From Streptomyces sp. NBC_01498 (GTDB taxonomy: Bacteria; Actinomycetota; Actinomycetes; Streptomycetales; Streptomycetaceae), in NCBI RefSeq assembly GCF_036327775.1, contig NZ_CP109598.1, positions 6,677,501 through 6,741,500 of the forward strand: DNA of 64,000 nucleotides, given 5' to 3'. Below the pieces are notes generated by a model. The model saw only the letters and a program-made list of their open reading frames with translations, made no database searches and had not been told where the DNA came from. The stretch's first letter is position 1, and each line of letters starts with the position of its first letter. The translations under genes and the position numbers were made by a program. Of this stretch, positions 16,320 to 25,098 are shown one piece after another.

Positions 16320-16754
16320 TCAGGAGGCGATGACCGGGGCGCAGGCGGTGTCCATGTAGCCACCGGCCTCGTAGAGCGTCGCGCAGACGCGGGACGCGTT
16401 CCGCTGCATCAGGACGTTGACGGGAAATATCGCCTCTTCGGAGAGCCTGCTCCCGCCCCACGAGCGCTCTCTTCCGAAGAGTTCCCGATTCTGGTCGTCC
16501 AGAATGCGGACGTGAATCCGGGGATTTCCGACCCCGAACAGCGGGGACTGGAAATCACCGCTGATGGTCTGGAAGTCCACCAGATTGCGGGCGTCCCAGT
16601 CCACGCACAGAATCCCCGCTCCGCCCTGAATCGGGGTGCACCCGCCGCCGGTCTCGGCCGCCGCCGGCGATCCGGACATCAGGGTCGCGACAGCGGCGCC
16701 GATGGCCGCCACCGCGAGTCCGCGCCGGGACAGGTGCTTTCTTGCTCGAATCAC
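16320..16754 (-). CDS. Small secreted disulfide protein, copy B
   Basis: A 144-residue exported protein with an N-terminal Arg-rich signal (RRGLAVAAIGAAVATLMSG) and a likely AAA cleavage site near residue 33. The mature part carries four Cys in the same order as copy A: one Cys, then LCVDWDA, later ELFGRE, VCATLYE, GGYM and a final Cys. No catalytic motif is visible; a small beta-sandwich is plausible. It is transcribed before copy A and follows, with a 304-bp gap, the SARP-LysR hybrid regulator on the same strand. Function unknown. Confidence 0.72.
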   Translation of the reverse strand: MIRARKHLSRRGLAVAAIGAAVATLMSGSPAAAETGGGCTPIQGGAGILCVDWDARNLVDFQTISGDFQSPLFGVGNPRIHVRILDDQNRELFGRERSWGGSRLSEEAIFPVNVLMQRNASRVCATLYEAGGYMDTACAPVIAS

Positions 16755-16942
16755 AGCTTCCTCTTTTCTGACGGCACGACGGACAACAACCGGCGATCCA
16801 CGCTCCGCTTCTTCTCGCGGATCCGGATTCCCTTTCTCCGAATATGCGAATCGCTGCGCCGTCGTTCTGAGGATGATTCTGCGGTTCGCCTCTTACCGAT
16901 CGCTTACCGGGCTCATGTGTCGTGATTTCTCTTGCTTTCGGG

Positions 16943-16978
16943 GCGTTCCCCGAGCGCGCGCGGGCGCTCGGGGAACGC
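16943..16978. terminator. 15-bp hairpin downstream of hybrid regulator
   Basis: GCGTTCCCCGAGCGC (16943-16957) pairs perfectly with 16964-16978 around a 6-nt loop. It lies beyond the stop of the regulator and separates it from the secreted-protein genes. The remaining 190 bp up to 16755 are comparatively AT-rich and presumably hold the promoter of copy B. Confidence 0.8.
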
Positions 16979-16984
16979 GAACTC

Positions 16985-17056
16985 CGCCGGACGGATCGCC
17001 GGACGGATCGCCGGACGGATCGCCGGGCGGCGCGCCGGACGGATCGCCGGGCGGCG
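16985..17056. repeat. Six-copy 12-bp tandem repeat
   Basis: Units of CGCCGGACGGAT occur at 16985, 16997, 17009 and 17033, with a variant CGCCGGGCGGCG at 17021 and 17045. The array stops 2 bp short of the stop codon of the hybrid regulator, so it is in its 3-prime untranslated region. Confidence 0.9.
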
Positions 17057-17058
17057 CG

Positions 17059-18522
17059 CTACGACGCCGGAAGAACCTCGGCCCCGCACTCGTCGCACGC
17101 GTCGCACCCGTCGGGCCGGTCCGTCCCGCCGGTCAGCGTCTCCTCACGCTGCCGGCGGGCCTCCCGCACGAGGGCGGTGACGGCCGGGCTCTCCCGGCCC
17201 GGGAGCCACGCCAGCACCGACGTGATGGGCGCCATGTCCGTCACGTCCACGTAGACGATGCCGGGACGGGGATACAACTCCCGGCAGGCGGCGGGCACGA
17301 TGGTGATGTTCGGGCCCAGCGCGGCGGCCGAGAACAGGGCTTCGAGGTTCGACGCCTCGTCGTCCGTGAACGTGACGCGCGTGCCGTCCGGACGCGGGTC
17401 CACCGCCCAGAAGGACCGCCATTCCTCGGGTACGGCCTGCGAGACGCTCACCACGGCCTGGTCCGCCAGATCCGCGAGCGTCACCCGGTCGCGGGTGGCG
17501 AACGGGTGCGTCTCGCTGACCGCGATCACCCTCCGCTCCACGGCGAGAGGCTCCACCTCCACCCCGGCGGGCACCGGCAGATAGAGCACGACGACGTCGA
17601 CCTCCCCCCGGGGCAGCGCGTTCACCTGCTCGACGAAATCGAGGTGACGGACCTTGATGGCCAGCGCCGGGTAGCGGATCCGCATCTCCGCCAGCAGGGC
17701 GCGCATGTGGGGCAGGGCCACCATGGCCTCCAGCGTGCCGACCACCAGGTCGCCGGCTTTCGGCGGCAGGGCCCGAAGCACCGGGCGCGGCTCCCGGAGC
17801 AACTGCGTGTGGACCTCGGTGAGCGCCCTCCCCGGCCCCACGCCCAGATCGTCGGCGAGCCGGTGCCGCACCATCTCGTACCGCAGCAGCGCCTCGGCCC
17901 GCCGCCCGCACGCCCGCAGCAGCATCAGCAGACGGGCGTGGAGCCTTTCCTCGTACGGCGATTCGGCGGCCATCCGCTCCAGATGGTCCAGGGCCAGTTC
18001 CGCTTTTCCGGCTTCCAGTGCCGTGTCCGCGAGTTCGAGCGCCATGGTGATGCGCGTGTCCTCCCACTGGCGTACCAGAGGATCCGTGCGTATCCATTCC
18101 GGTCCGTCGGCGAAAAGCGGCCCGCACCAGAGACCGAGCGCCTTGTTCAGTGTGTCGAGCCGTTCCTCGGACGCCGCCGCCCGGGGCGCCCTCGCGATTC
18201 GCCGAAACTCCATGAAGTCGTTCTCGGCCTCGATTTCGAGACGATAGCCGTGCCCTTCACGTGTGACGGTGGCAGACGACCCGCAATGCGTCCTGAGCCA
18301 TTCGCGGAGTCGCGACACCGTCGTGTGCAAAGTCCCCGTGGTGCAACCGTCGGGCCCCCAGGCGCATTCCGCCAGCCGGGCGGGACTCACCGGCTCCTCG
18401 GGGTGCAGGAGCAGGGCCCCCAGCACGTTGCGAACGGCCGGCCGTGTCACCGCCGCTTCTTTTCCGTCCACCTGGACACGCAATCTGCCCAGAATTTCTA
18501 TCTTTGCCTGCGCTTGTGCCAT
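17059..18522 (-). CDS. Hybrid regulator: SARP DNA-binding/BTAD domains fused to LysR-type effector domain
   Basis: A 487-residue transcription factor with unusual architecture. Residues about 5-98 form an OmpR-type winged helix as in SARP/AfsR proteins (LGRLRVQVDGKEA, VRNVLGALLLHPEEPVSPA, TLHTTVSRLREWLRT). Residues about 105-245 are a bacterial transcriptional activation domain (ALGLWCGPLFADG, SPYEERLHARLLMLLRACGR). Residues about 257-460 match a LysR substrate-binding domain (VVGTLEAMVALPHMRALLAE, LPRGEVDVVVLY, HPFATRDRVTLADLADQAVV). The tail contains CDACDEC (Cys 473, 476, 479), a possible metal site. The ATG at 18522 follows GGGGGAAAG. The two secreted proteins downstream are candidate targets. 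Confidence 0.88.
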   Translation of the reverse strand: MAQAQAKIEILGRLRVQVDGKEAAVTRPAVRNVLGALLLHPEEPVSPARLAECAWGPDGCTTGTLHTTVSRLREWLRTHCGSSATVTREGHGYRLEIEAENDFMEFRRIARAPRAAASEERLDTLNKALGLWCGPLFADGPEWIRTDPLVRQWEDTRITMALELADTALEAGKAELALDHLERMAAESPYEERLHARLLMLLRACGRRAEALLRYEMVRHRLADDLGVGPGRALTEVHTQLLREPRPVLRALPPKAGDLVVGTLEAMVALPHMRALLAEMRIRYPALAIKVRHLDFVEQVNALPRGEVDVVVLYLPVPAGVEVEPLAVERRVIAVSETHPFATRDRVTLADLADQAVVSVSQAVPEEWRSFWAVDPRPDGTRVTFTDDEASNLEALFSAAALGPNITIVPAACRELYPRPGIVYVDVTDMAPITSVLAWLPGRESPAVTALVREARRQREETLTGGTDRPDGCDACDECGAEVLPAS

Positions 18523-18727
18523 CTGAAACGCTTTCCCCCTGGAATTGCAGCCGTCTTCGGCCGGTTCGAGCCTACGCGCGGAAGCGGGGCCGGATCGCGC
18601 CTCCCGGTTCCGCGCGCGCCGGGGTGACGGCGTCGGCGCAGCGGGGCACGCAGCGGCTTTCGACCGGGTTCGTACCGCCCGCCGATAATGCGTTGCCCGT
18701 CCCGTCGTCCGCGGCGATGATCGCGGG

Positions 18728-19636
18728 ATGACTCCGACTCCCCCCGACGGACGCGCCGGCATCGACGCCGCTCTGGTGAAGCGTCTGATCGCCGCGCAGT
18801 TTCCCCGGTGGAGCGCGTTGCCCGTCACCCCGGTGGAGGTCGACGGGTGGGACAACCGGACCTACCGGCTCGGTGACCGTATGACCGCCCGGCTGCCCAC
18901 CGCCGCCGGCTACGTACCGGCGGTCGCCAAGGAGGACGAGTGGCTGCCCCGGCTGGCGCCCGCGCTGCCCGTCGCCGTACCGCCGGTGCTCGGCCACGGC
19001 GTTCCCGGTGAGGGATATCCCTTCCCGTGGTCGGTGCGCGGCTGGCTGCCCGGTGAGACGGCGCGGCCCGACCGCGTCGGGGACATGTCCCGCTTCGCCG
19101 TCGCGCTCGCCGGGTTCCTGCTCGCCCTCCAGCGCTGCGACACCAACGGCGGCCCGGTCGCGGGCGAGCACAGCTTCTACCGGGGGACGCCGCCCGCCTT
19201 CTACGACGAGGAGACACGCGGCCTCCTGGCCGCGCTCAAGGGCCGGGTGGACACCGACCGGGCCACCGCCGTGTGGGAGGCGGCTCTCGCGGCCGAGTGG
19301 CGGGGGGAGCCCGTCTGGTTCCACGGCGACATCGCGTCCGGCAATCTGCTCGTCGCGGAAGGGGAGTTGGCCGCCGTCATCGACTTCGGCACGGCGGGGG
19401 TCGGGGACCCCGCCTGTGATCTGGTGATCGCCTGGACCATGTTCGCCGGGGACAGCAGGGCCGCGTTCCGGCGGGCGGTCGCGCACGACGACGGCGCGTG
19501 GGCACGGGCCCGTGGGTGGGCCCTGTGGAAGTCGCTGCTGGTCCTGTCCGAGAACATCGGCACCGATGAGGACGTGGCCGACGTCAACCGCCGGGTGATC
19601 GCCGAAGTCCTCGCGGACCACGACGAGTTCGCCTGA
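18728..19636 (+). CDS. Aminoglycoside phosphotransferase-fold kinase
   Basis: A 302-residue APH-type small-molecule kinase. A GWDNRTYRLGDRMTARLPT nucleotide-loop region is followed by the catalytic loop WFHGDIASGNLLV (Asp and Asn present) and the metal-binding VIDFGTAGVGDPACDL motif. The family phosphorylates aminoglycosides, choline, homoserine or related hydroxyl compounds. The sequence does not allow a resistance claim, and chromosomal homologues of this subgroup are common in actinobacteria with unknown substrate. The ribosome binding site is weak. It is divergent from the hybrid regulator and convergent with the carboxypeptidase. Confidence 0.85.
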   Translation: MTPTPPDGRAGIDAALVKRLIAAQFPRWSALPVTPVEVDGWDNRTYRLGDRMTARLPTAAGYVPAVAKEDEWLPRLAPALPVAVPPVLGHGVPGEGYPFPWSVRGWLPGETARPDRVGDMSRFAVALAGFLLALQRCDTNGGPVAGEHSFYRGTPPAFYDEETRGLLAALKGRVDTDRATAVWEAALAAEWRGEPVWFHGDIASGNLLVAEGELAAVIDFGTAGVGDPACDLVIAWTMFAGDSRAAFRRAVAHDDGAWARARGWALWKSLLVLSENIGTDEDVADVNRRVIAEVLADHDEFA

Positions 19637-19717
19637 TCACCTCACCCGGCAGGGAGCCGGCCCACATCGCCCGACCCCGGCGGGGGACCGGACGGGGACG
19701 CGGCCGGGGGGCACGTC

Positions 19718-19754
19718 GGCGGACGCGGCCGGGTCCCGCCCGGCCGCGTCCGCC
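19718..19754. terminator. 16-bp bidirectional terminator hairpin
   Basis: GGCGGACGCGGCCGGG (19718-19733) pairs perfectly with 19739-19754 around a 5-nt loop, between the convergent kinase and carboxypeptidase genes. Confidence 0.87.
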
Positions 19755-19777
19755 CGCTCAACTCCCGCCGCCGGGCG

Positions 19778-21127
19778 TCAGGCCGCGCAGTACTGCGACT
19801 CCTTGCCGATGGAGCGGTACATGCAGTCGGCGTTCTCCAGCAGTTGCAGCACCGCGTCGCGGTTGCGGCTCGTCTCGCGCTCGATCACCTCGTCGGGCGG
19901 GTAGAACCCGCCGCCGCTCCCGGAACTGCCCGGGTACATCTCGAAGGTGTACGCGAAGACCTTCTGGTTGCCCCACAGCCAGTCGTCGATCGACCCGTCC
20001 GTGATGTAGAGGTCGCTCGCCTGCTCGGCGGTGTACCCGTTGCTCGCGGCCATCTTCCGGCCGACGGTGGCGAACGCGTTCCGGTCGTCCGCCGTCAGGC
20101 CGGGAGCCGTGTCGGCGGTGGTGTACCCGTACGGCCACAGCACCAGCTGGCTGTACGTGTGGAAGTCGATGGCCGCCTTGAGCTGCTGCCTGCCGCCGAC
20201 GACCCGGCTGCGCGCGAAGTCGGCGACCACCTTGACCTCGGGCGCGGACTCGGCGCGCGCGCCGCGGTAGGTGTCGGAGCTGGGGCTGCCCGAGGAGCCG
20301 CCGCAGCAGCCGAACTGGAAGTTCCAGTTGCGGTTGAGGTCCGTACCGATCGCGGAGGAACCGGAGTTGGGCTGACGGTTCTTGCGCCAGCTGCGGTAGG
20401 TGCCGGTGGCGATGTCGTACTCGCCGCCGTCCGGGTTCACGTCCGGCACGATCCAGATCTCGCGGCCGTTCACGGCGTTGGTGACCCGTGAGTCACTGCC
20501 GTAGGTGTCGCCGAGTTCGCGGATCAGATAGAGCGCCATCTCGACGGTGAGGTGCTCGCGGGCGTGCTGGTGGTGGGTGAAGAGAACCTCGGGCTCGTTC
20601 TCGTCCGTCGCCACGTTGTCGCTGATCTTGACCGCGATGATGTCCCGGCCCTCGTAGCTCCGGCCGATGACGCGCTTGCTGATCAGGTTCGGGTGGGCGG
20701 CGATCCGCTGGTTGATCTCCGCGTTCATCTCGGCGTAGTTGTGGTAACGCGAGTCGGCCGAGGGGAAGTCGAGCGGCCGGGCGGGCCCGCCGTTCGTCCG
20801 GGCCGGCGGCGCGGCCAGCATGTCCAGCTCGTAGCCGAGCGCGCGCAGCCGTTTCGCCTGGGAGCCGGTGGCGCTGACGACGGTCGAGCTCTCGCGCGCC
20901 GCGTCCACGGCCACGCCGGTGGCGGCGAGGGCGGTACGGGCCGCGACGTCGTCCGCGCCGGCGACCTCGTACTGCCGGATCGGCTCCTCGGCGGCGACGG
21001 CGGGCCGTTCGGCTGCTCCCGGGTCCGGGGGCGCGGCCTCGGCCGTGAAGGGGACGGCCACCGCGAGTGACAGCACGGCCGCGAGGGTGGCGGCCTTCCA
21101 TCTGCTCTCGCGTATGCGAAGACGCAT
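19778..21127 (-). CDS. Secreted M14 zinc carboxypeptidase
   Basis: A 449-residue exported metallocarboxypeptidase. The signal peptide ([20 protein letters not shown], cleavage near AEA) is followed by a propeptide-like region of about 85 residues and then the M14 domain. Zinc ligands are in HHQHARE (His and Glu) and [11 protein letters not shown] (His). Substrate residues are in [11 protein letters not shown], and the catalytic Glu is in YTFEMYPGS. Two extra Cys pairs (FGCCGG and the C-terminal Cys residues) suggest disulfides. The close relatives are carboxypeptidase T/SG-like enzymes of actinomycetes. AGGAGA precedes the ATG. Confidence 0.93.
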   Translation of the reverse strand: MRLRIRESRWKAATLAAVLSLAVAVPFTAEAAPPDPGAAERPAVAAEEPIRQYEVAGADDVAARTALAATGVAVDAARESSTVVSATGSQAKRLRALGYELDMLAAPPARTNGGPARPLDFPSADSRYHNYAEMNAEINQRIAAHPNLISKRVIGRSYEGRDIIAVKISDNVATDENEPEVLFTHHQHAREHLTVEMALYLIRELGDTYGSDSRVTNAVNGREIWIVPDVNPDGGEYDIATGTYRSWRKNRQPNSGSSAIGTDLNRNWNFQFGCCGGSSGSPSSDTYRGARAESAPEVKVVADFARSRVVGGRQQLKAAIDFHTYSQLVLWPYGYTTADTAPGLTADDRNAFATVGRKMAASNGYTAEQASDLYITDGSIDDWLWGNQKVFAYTFEMYPGSSGSGGGFYPPDEVIERETSRNRDAVLQLLENADCMYRSIGKESQYCAA

Positions 21128-21505
21128 GGTTTCTCCTGGGTGGGGAGGCATGGGGGGTGCGGTCGCGCCGTGTGGCGCGGCGTTGTTCGCGCACATCGTG
21201 GGGCTCTGGCATGACCGGGTCAAGTGTCGAACTTCGGCCACGGCTGCCCGTCCGGCGGACAGGGTTGTCCCGCAACGCGGTTGTTCCTGGAGGAGGTTGA
21301 CGGCGCGGGCGCGCCAACCGAGGGTGCATGAACGCCGACTTGGCAGTCCAACCGGCCTGGTCGCCCTGATTCGTCGGGGAGTTGGGCCGGGCAGTCCGGG
21401 CCCCGGCCGCCGAGAGCCGTCCGGCCGTGTCCGGGGCCGGTCTCGTACACGCGTACGCGCGACCAGCCTCCGGGAGAGCCGGTGCGGCGTCCCCCGGGGC
21501 GCTCG

Positions 21506-21757
21506 GCGCGGGCGTACGAAGGGGGCCGCGGGCGATTCGAACGGCGCGGGCGGGCACCGCCGTGGCCCGGTCGGTCCGCGCGTGCCGGGCCCGCCACGCC
21601 GGAGACGCCCGGCCGTTGGGCCGTTGAGCCCGCGCGGGCGTACGAAGGGGGCCGCGGGCGATTCGAACGGCGCGGGCGGGCACCGCCGTGGCCCGGTCGG
21701 TCCGCGCGTGCCTGACCCGCCACGCCGGAGACGCCCGGCCGTTGGGCCGTTGAGCCC
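21506..21757. repeat. 126-bp tandem duplication in intergenic DNA
   Basis: Copies 21506-21631 and 21632-21757 are directly adjacent and differ at only two positions. The unit is a multiple of three, and long open frames cross it on both strands, but their translations are Arg/Pro/Gly-rich, repeat the duplication and have no recognisable domain, so I do not call a gene. The whole 711-bp gap (21128-21838) otherwise holds only the upstream region of the carboxypeptidase and the terminator at 21774-21835. Confidence 0.92.
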
Positions 21758-21773
21758 AAGGAGGGAAGTTCCG

Positions 21774-21835
21774 GGCGGGCGCGTCACCTCACCGGGCGGG
21801 ATCCGGCCGGTGGCCCGTGAGGTGACGCGCCCGCC
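21774..21835 (-). terminator. 19-bp stem terminator after HAD gene
   Basis: 21774-21792 pairs perfectly with 21817-21835 around a 24-nt loop. It begins 4 bp beyond the stop of the HAD gene read on the minus strand. Confidence 0.83.
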
Positions 21836-21838
21836 GCG

Positions 21839-22534
21839 TCAGCGGGTCAGGGCGAGGACCGGGCGCAGACCCGAGGGCCGTTCCTCGACGGGGAGGTGGT
21901 CCACGAAGTGCACGGCGCAGCCCAGTTCCGTCGCGCCGCCGTCCGCCTCACGGTCGTCCCCGACCATCAGCACGTCGCGCGGGTCCTGCCCCAGGGCCTC
22001 GCAGGCCGCCCCGAAGAGCCGGGGGTCCGGCTTCTGCACGCCGTGCTCGTACGACAGCACATAGGCGTCCACCAGGTCGTCCAGGCCGTGCGCGCGGAAG
22101 ACCGGACGCAGGTCCCAGCCGATGTTGCTGATGACGCCGACACCGATGCCGTCCCGCTTCAGGGTGCCCAGCACCTCCGCCGTGTCGGCGTACGGCCGCC
22201 AGGCGTCCGGCGTCCGGTGGCGCTCGTACAGCGCGTCGTACAGCCGGGGGTCCGGGAGGGCGACCTGCCGGGCGAGTCCGGTGTAGACGGTCCGGTGGCG
22301 CTCCGCGCTCTCGTCGCGCGTGGCCCACAGCGCGGCCAGCTCCGGCGGGAGCTGCTGCGGCGACGACCCGCCGGGCAGGGCCCCCGCGACGGCCAGCTGG
22401 ACCGCGTACCGCCGGACCTCCTCGGGCGGCACGGGCACACTCAGCTCGTCGAGTACGGCCCGGAGCCAGGAACCGGCCGATTCGATGCGGAACAGGGTCC
22501 CGGAGAAGTCGAAAAGCACACCCTTGATCTTCAT
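21839..22534 (-). CDS. HAD-family hydrolase
   Basis: A 231-residue HAD phosphatase-type protein. Motif I reads GVLFDFSGTLF, in which the usual second Asp (DxD) is Ser. Motif II is in VISNIGW. Motif III is the Lys in HGVQKPDPRLF, and motif IV lies in VLMVGDDREADG. Replacement of the acid/base Asp by Ser occurs in some HAD branches such as dehalogenase-like or phosphonatase-like proteins, so phosphatase activity should not be assumed. The ATG at 22534 is chosen because motif I starts six residues later. It is the last of a short minus-strand run after the PAP2 gene (19-bp gap). Confidence 0.83.
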   Translation of the reverse strand: MKIKGVLFDFSGTLFRIESAGSWLRAVLDELSVPVPPEEVRRYAVQLAVAGALPGGSSPQQLPPELAALWATRDESAERHRTVYTGLARQVALPDPRLYDALYERHRTPDAWRPYADTAEVLGTLKRDGIGVGVISNIGWDLRPVFRAHGLDDLVDAYVLSYEHGVQKPDPRLFGAACEALGQDPRDVLMVGDDREADGGATELGCAVHFVDHLPVEERPSGLRPVLALTR

Positions 22535-22553
22535 GGTCCCGATCCTCGCCGGG

Positions 22554-23258
22554 TCACCGCCACCGGGACAAGGCCCGTCCTTCGTACGTGGCGACCGACA
22601 GGGCCACCAGGCACCCCCCGAACAGCCAGCCCCCCAGCACGTCCGACGCCCAGTGCACCCCCAGCCAGAGACGGGTGAAACCGACCCCGGCCACCGACAC
22701 GATCCCCACCACCAGCGCGAGATGCCACAGCTGACCACTCGTCCCGTGCCGTCGCAGCAGCCACAGAAGCATCCCGACGGTGACGGTCGCGGTCATCGCG
22801 TGGCCGGAGGGGAACGCCGCGAAGTGCGCCGAGTCGACCGGATCCGGCCAGTGGGGGCGCTCCCGCCCGACGGCGGCCTTCACACCCTGCGACACCAGCG
22901 CGCCCACCAGGCTCGTCAGCGCCAGCCAGCCGGCGAGCAGGCGCGAGCCCCGGAACCAGAGCACCAGGAAGGCGACCGCCGTCAGCAGGCGCATCGTCCA
23001 CGGATCCCACACCCAGTCGCTGAGAACCCGGTTCGCGTGGGTCAGGCCCGGGTCGGCCACCGCCCACCGGTGCAGGTCGTTGGCGACGGACCGGTCCCAG
23101 GAGTCCAGCGGACCCCACCCGGCCGCGACGAGCACCAGCAGCAGCACGGAGGCCGCGCCCAGCACGGCCGCCACCCGGCCCGCCGTCACGGCTCCTGGCG
23201 GCGTGGACGGCGACGGGGAGTCCGAACGGGGCGCCGGGGGGACCGCGGGGGAGTGCAT
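22554..23258 (-). CDS. PAP2-family membrane phosphatase
   Basis: A 234-residue integral membrane lipid-phosphate phosphatase. The three PAP2 motifs are present: KAAVGRERP (motif 1), FPSGHAM (motif 2, catalytic His) and RLWLGVHWASDVLGG (motif 3, nucleophilic His and Asp). About six transmembrane segments are visible. Substrates may include undecaprenyl pyrophosphate or phosphatidic acid. It lies 19 bp upstream of the HAD gene on the same strand. Confidence 0.92.
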   Translation of the reverse strand: MHSPAVPPAPRSDSPSPSTPPGAVTAGRVAAVLGAASVLLLVLVAAGWGPLDSWDRSVANDLHRWAVADPGLTHANRVLSDWVWDPWTMRLLTAVAFLVLWFRGSRLLAGWLALTSLVGALVSQGVKAAVGRERPHWPDPVDSAHFAAFPSGHAMTATVTVGMLLWLLRRHGTSGQLWHLALVVGIVSVAGVGFTRLWLGVHWASDVLGGWLFGGCLVALSVATYEGRALSRWR

Positions 23259-23314
23259 CGGCTGATCCTTACCTGAACGGGGCCCCGCAAACAGGCCCGG
23301 AGAGCCCCGCCACG

Positions 23315-24250
23315 CTATCCCAGCGCGCGCAGCGCCGGGACGAAGGCGACCACCAGCGGCACTGCGGGCACCAGCGCCGCCGCTGCCGTCAGCCGCAGCC
23401 GACGCCCCGGCGTGAGCCGGGGGAGCGGGTCCAGCAGCCGGTCCACCCGGCGCGGCAACTCCGCGCCGGGCGGCGTGGAGGGCCCGAACACCCCCCGGTC
23501 CTCGTTCAGTTCGACCAGCGCGAGCGCGGTCGTGCGCCGGCCGACACGGCGGGAGGCGACGTCGTCGGCGGCCAGTTCGACCAGCCGGTGCATCTCGCCC
23601 CGGAACGCCGCGAAGACCGGCACCTGCGGGAAGCCGTTGGCCAGCGCCGACGAGCAGTGCAGCAGCCAGTCGTGCCGCGCGCGGGCGTGGCCCTGCTCAT
23701 GGGCAAGGACGGCGTCGAGCCGGCGGCCCTTGAGCCGCCGCAGGGCGGCCGTGGTGACGACCAGCCGGGGCGCGGCGCCCGGCAGCCACGAGGCGCTCGG
23801 ACGCTCGCCCTCCAGCACGACGAGCGGGCCGTCGCCGGGTTCCTCGCCGGGCAACAGCGGTGCGCGGACGAGCAGTTCGTCGCGGCGCCGCCTGCGCTGC
23901 CGGCGCGCCCGGTGGATCTCGCGGGCCAGCATCGCGCCCGTCCACACCCCGCCCGCCGCCAGGAGCGCGGCCAGCACCGCCGGCCACGGACGGCGGGCAC
24001 CGAGCGCGTACGCCTCGACGACCTCGCTCGGGGCCGGGGCGAAGAGATGACCCCGTACGTCCACCCAGGCCGCCGCCGCGCTGAAGGTCATGGCGAGCGC
24101 GAAGCACAGCAGCACGGCCGCCACCACGCACTGCCACACCCAGAGGGCGACCACCGGCTCCCGCTCGGGCCAGTCGGCGCGGGCCAGCAGCCGGGGGGCG
24201 ATCACGGCGGCCAGCGCACCGAGCGTCAGCAGCACCAGGGAGACCGTCAT
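23315..24250 (-). CDS. M56 (BlaR1/MecR1-like) membrane metallopeptidase
   Basis: A 311-residue membrane peptidase. N-terminal transmembrane helices (SLVLLTLGALAAVIAP and CVVAAVLLCFALAMTF) and a third near residue 105 precede a cytosolic zinc peptidase site HEQGHARARHD (HExxH-like variant HEQGH). LVELAADDVASRR provides the downstream metal ligand. A final hydrophobic helix ends the protein. In streptomycetes M56 genes often pair with a BlaI repressor, but none is adjacent here; the DUF5134 gene is upstream instead. The ATG at 24250 starts directly before the first helix. Confidence 0.88.
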   Translation of the reverse strand: MTVSLVLLTLGALAAVIAPRLLARADWPEREPVVALWVWQCVVAAVLLCFALAMTFSAAAAWVDVRGHLFAPAPSEVVEAYALGARRPWPAVLAALLAAGGVWTGAMLAREIHRARRQRRRRRDELLVRAPLLPGEEPGDGPLVVLEGERPSASWLPGAAPRLVVTTAALRRLKGRRLDAVLAHEQGHARARHDWLLHCSSALANGFPQVPVFAAFRGEMHRLVELAADDVASRRVGRRTTALALVELNEDRGVFGPSTPPGAELPRRVDRLLDPLPRLTPGRRLRLTAAAALVPAVPLVVAFVPALRALG

Positions 24251-24399
24251 GCCGCCCAGTTTATGAGCGCGACGGGGCCCGCCGAGCCGGACGGACACCC
24301 CAAGTGACGCACGACACGGTCGTACCGGTCCCGGTGGCGCCCCGTGCGCATTCCCGGCGCCCGTGCGGCGGTCGCCTCGCGCGGGGCGCCGTGCGGGGA

Positions 24400-25083
24400 T
24401 CAGAGGGTGAGCAGCATCGCGAGCATGGCGATGCCCATGGAGAGGCGGCAGGCGAGCGTCAGCTCGGCGTCGTCCGGATCACCGCCCACGGTGTCCGGCA
24501 GCGCTTCCGTCACCGTCCCGGTGCCCCGGCCGGGAGGCACCGCGGTCGCCGCCCCGCCGCCCTCCTTCGCGAGGACACCCGTCCTGTGCCCGCCCCCGCC
24601 CGCGCCGTCCCGCTCGGGCACGGGCTGCAACGGGAGCAGCCGCGCGCCCGTCCACAGCACGTAGCCCGCGTAGTAGATCAGCAGGACGCCCGTCGCCAGG
24701 GGGGTGCCTCCCGCGCTTCCCGGACCGTCCCCGGCGTGCGTGGCGTGCGTGCCGCCGGGGAGCAGGGCCATCGACACCGACATGTAGACCATCGCCAGCA
24801 TCCCCACGAGGTGGTGCAGATGGTGCGACGCCCGCCGGGCCGGGCCCAGCGCCCGCAGCGCGCCGGCGCCGAAGACCGCCGCGTACGCCGTCCACGCCCA
24901 GCTCGGCGGTGTGACCGCCGTCGCGGGCACGGCCATCGCCGCCATCCCGAACCCCATCAGTGCCTCGCCGCCCGCCGTGCCGCGTCCCCCGCGCGCGGGA
25001 CGGCGCAGCCGCAGGGCGCAACAGGTCCCGGCCGCCACGCAGAGCGCCACGACCAGCCAGCCGGCGGTCGCCGGTCCGTGCAC
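24400..25083 (-). CDS. DUF5134 membrane protein
   Basis: A 227-residue polytopic protein with about six hydrophobic segments. They include GWLVVALCVAAGTCCAL, ALMGFGMAAMAVPAT and LHHLVGMLAMVYMSVSMAL, and the chain ends LSMGIAMLAMLLTL. The His-rich SHHLHHLVGM segment and Met-rich helices are typical of DUF5134, found near M56 and copper-related genes in actinobacteria. A Gly/Pro-rich loop separates the last two helices. The GTG at 25083 follows GAGGAGGTG. Function unknown. Confidence 0.8.
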   Translation of the reverse strand: MHGPATAGWLVVALCVAAGTCCALRLRRPARGGRGTAGGEALMGFGMAAMAVPATAVTPPSWAWTAYAAVFGAGALRALGPARRASHHLHHLVGMLAMVYMSVSMALLPGGTHATHAGDGPGSAGGTPLATGVLLIYYAGYVLWTGARLLPLQPVPERDGAGGGGHRTGVLAKEGGGAATAVPPGRGTGTVTEALPDTVGGDPDDAELTLACRLSMGIAMLAMLLTL

Positions 25084-25098
25084 CCCGCACCTCCTCGC

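Noticed and set aside
18728..19636. Aminoglycoside resistance gene
   Set aside because: The APH fold is clear but the sequence does not resemble a known resistance enzyme closely enough to claim a drug substrate.
21382..21787. Possible genes across the 126-bp duplication
   Set aside because: Frames exist on both strands but are low-complexity, without ribosome binding site or recognisable homology.
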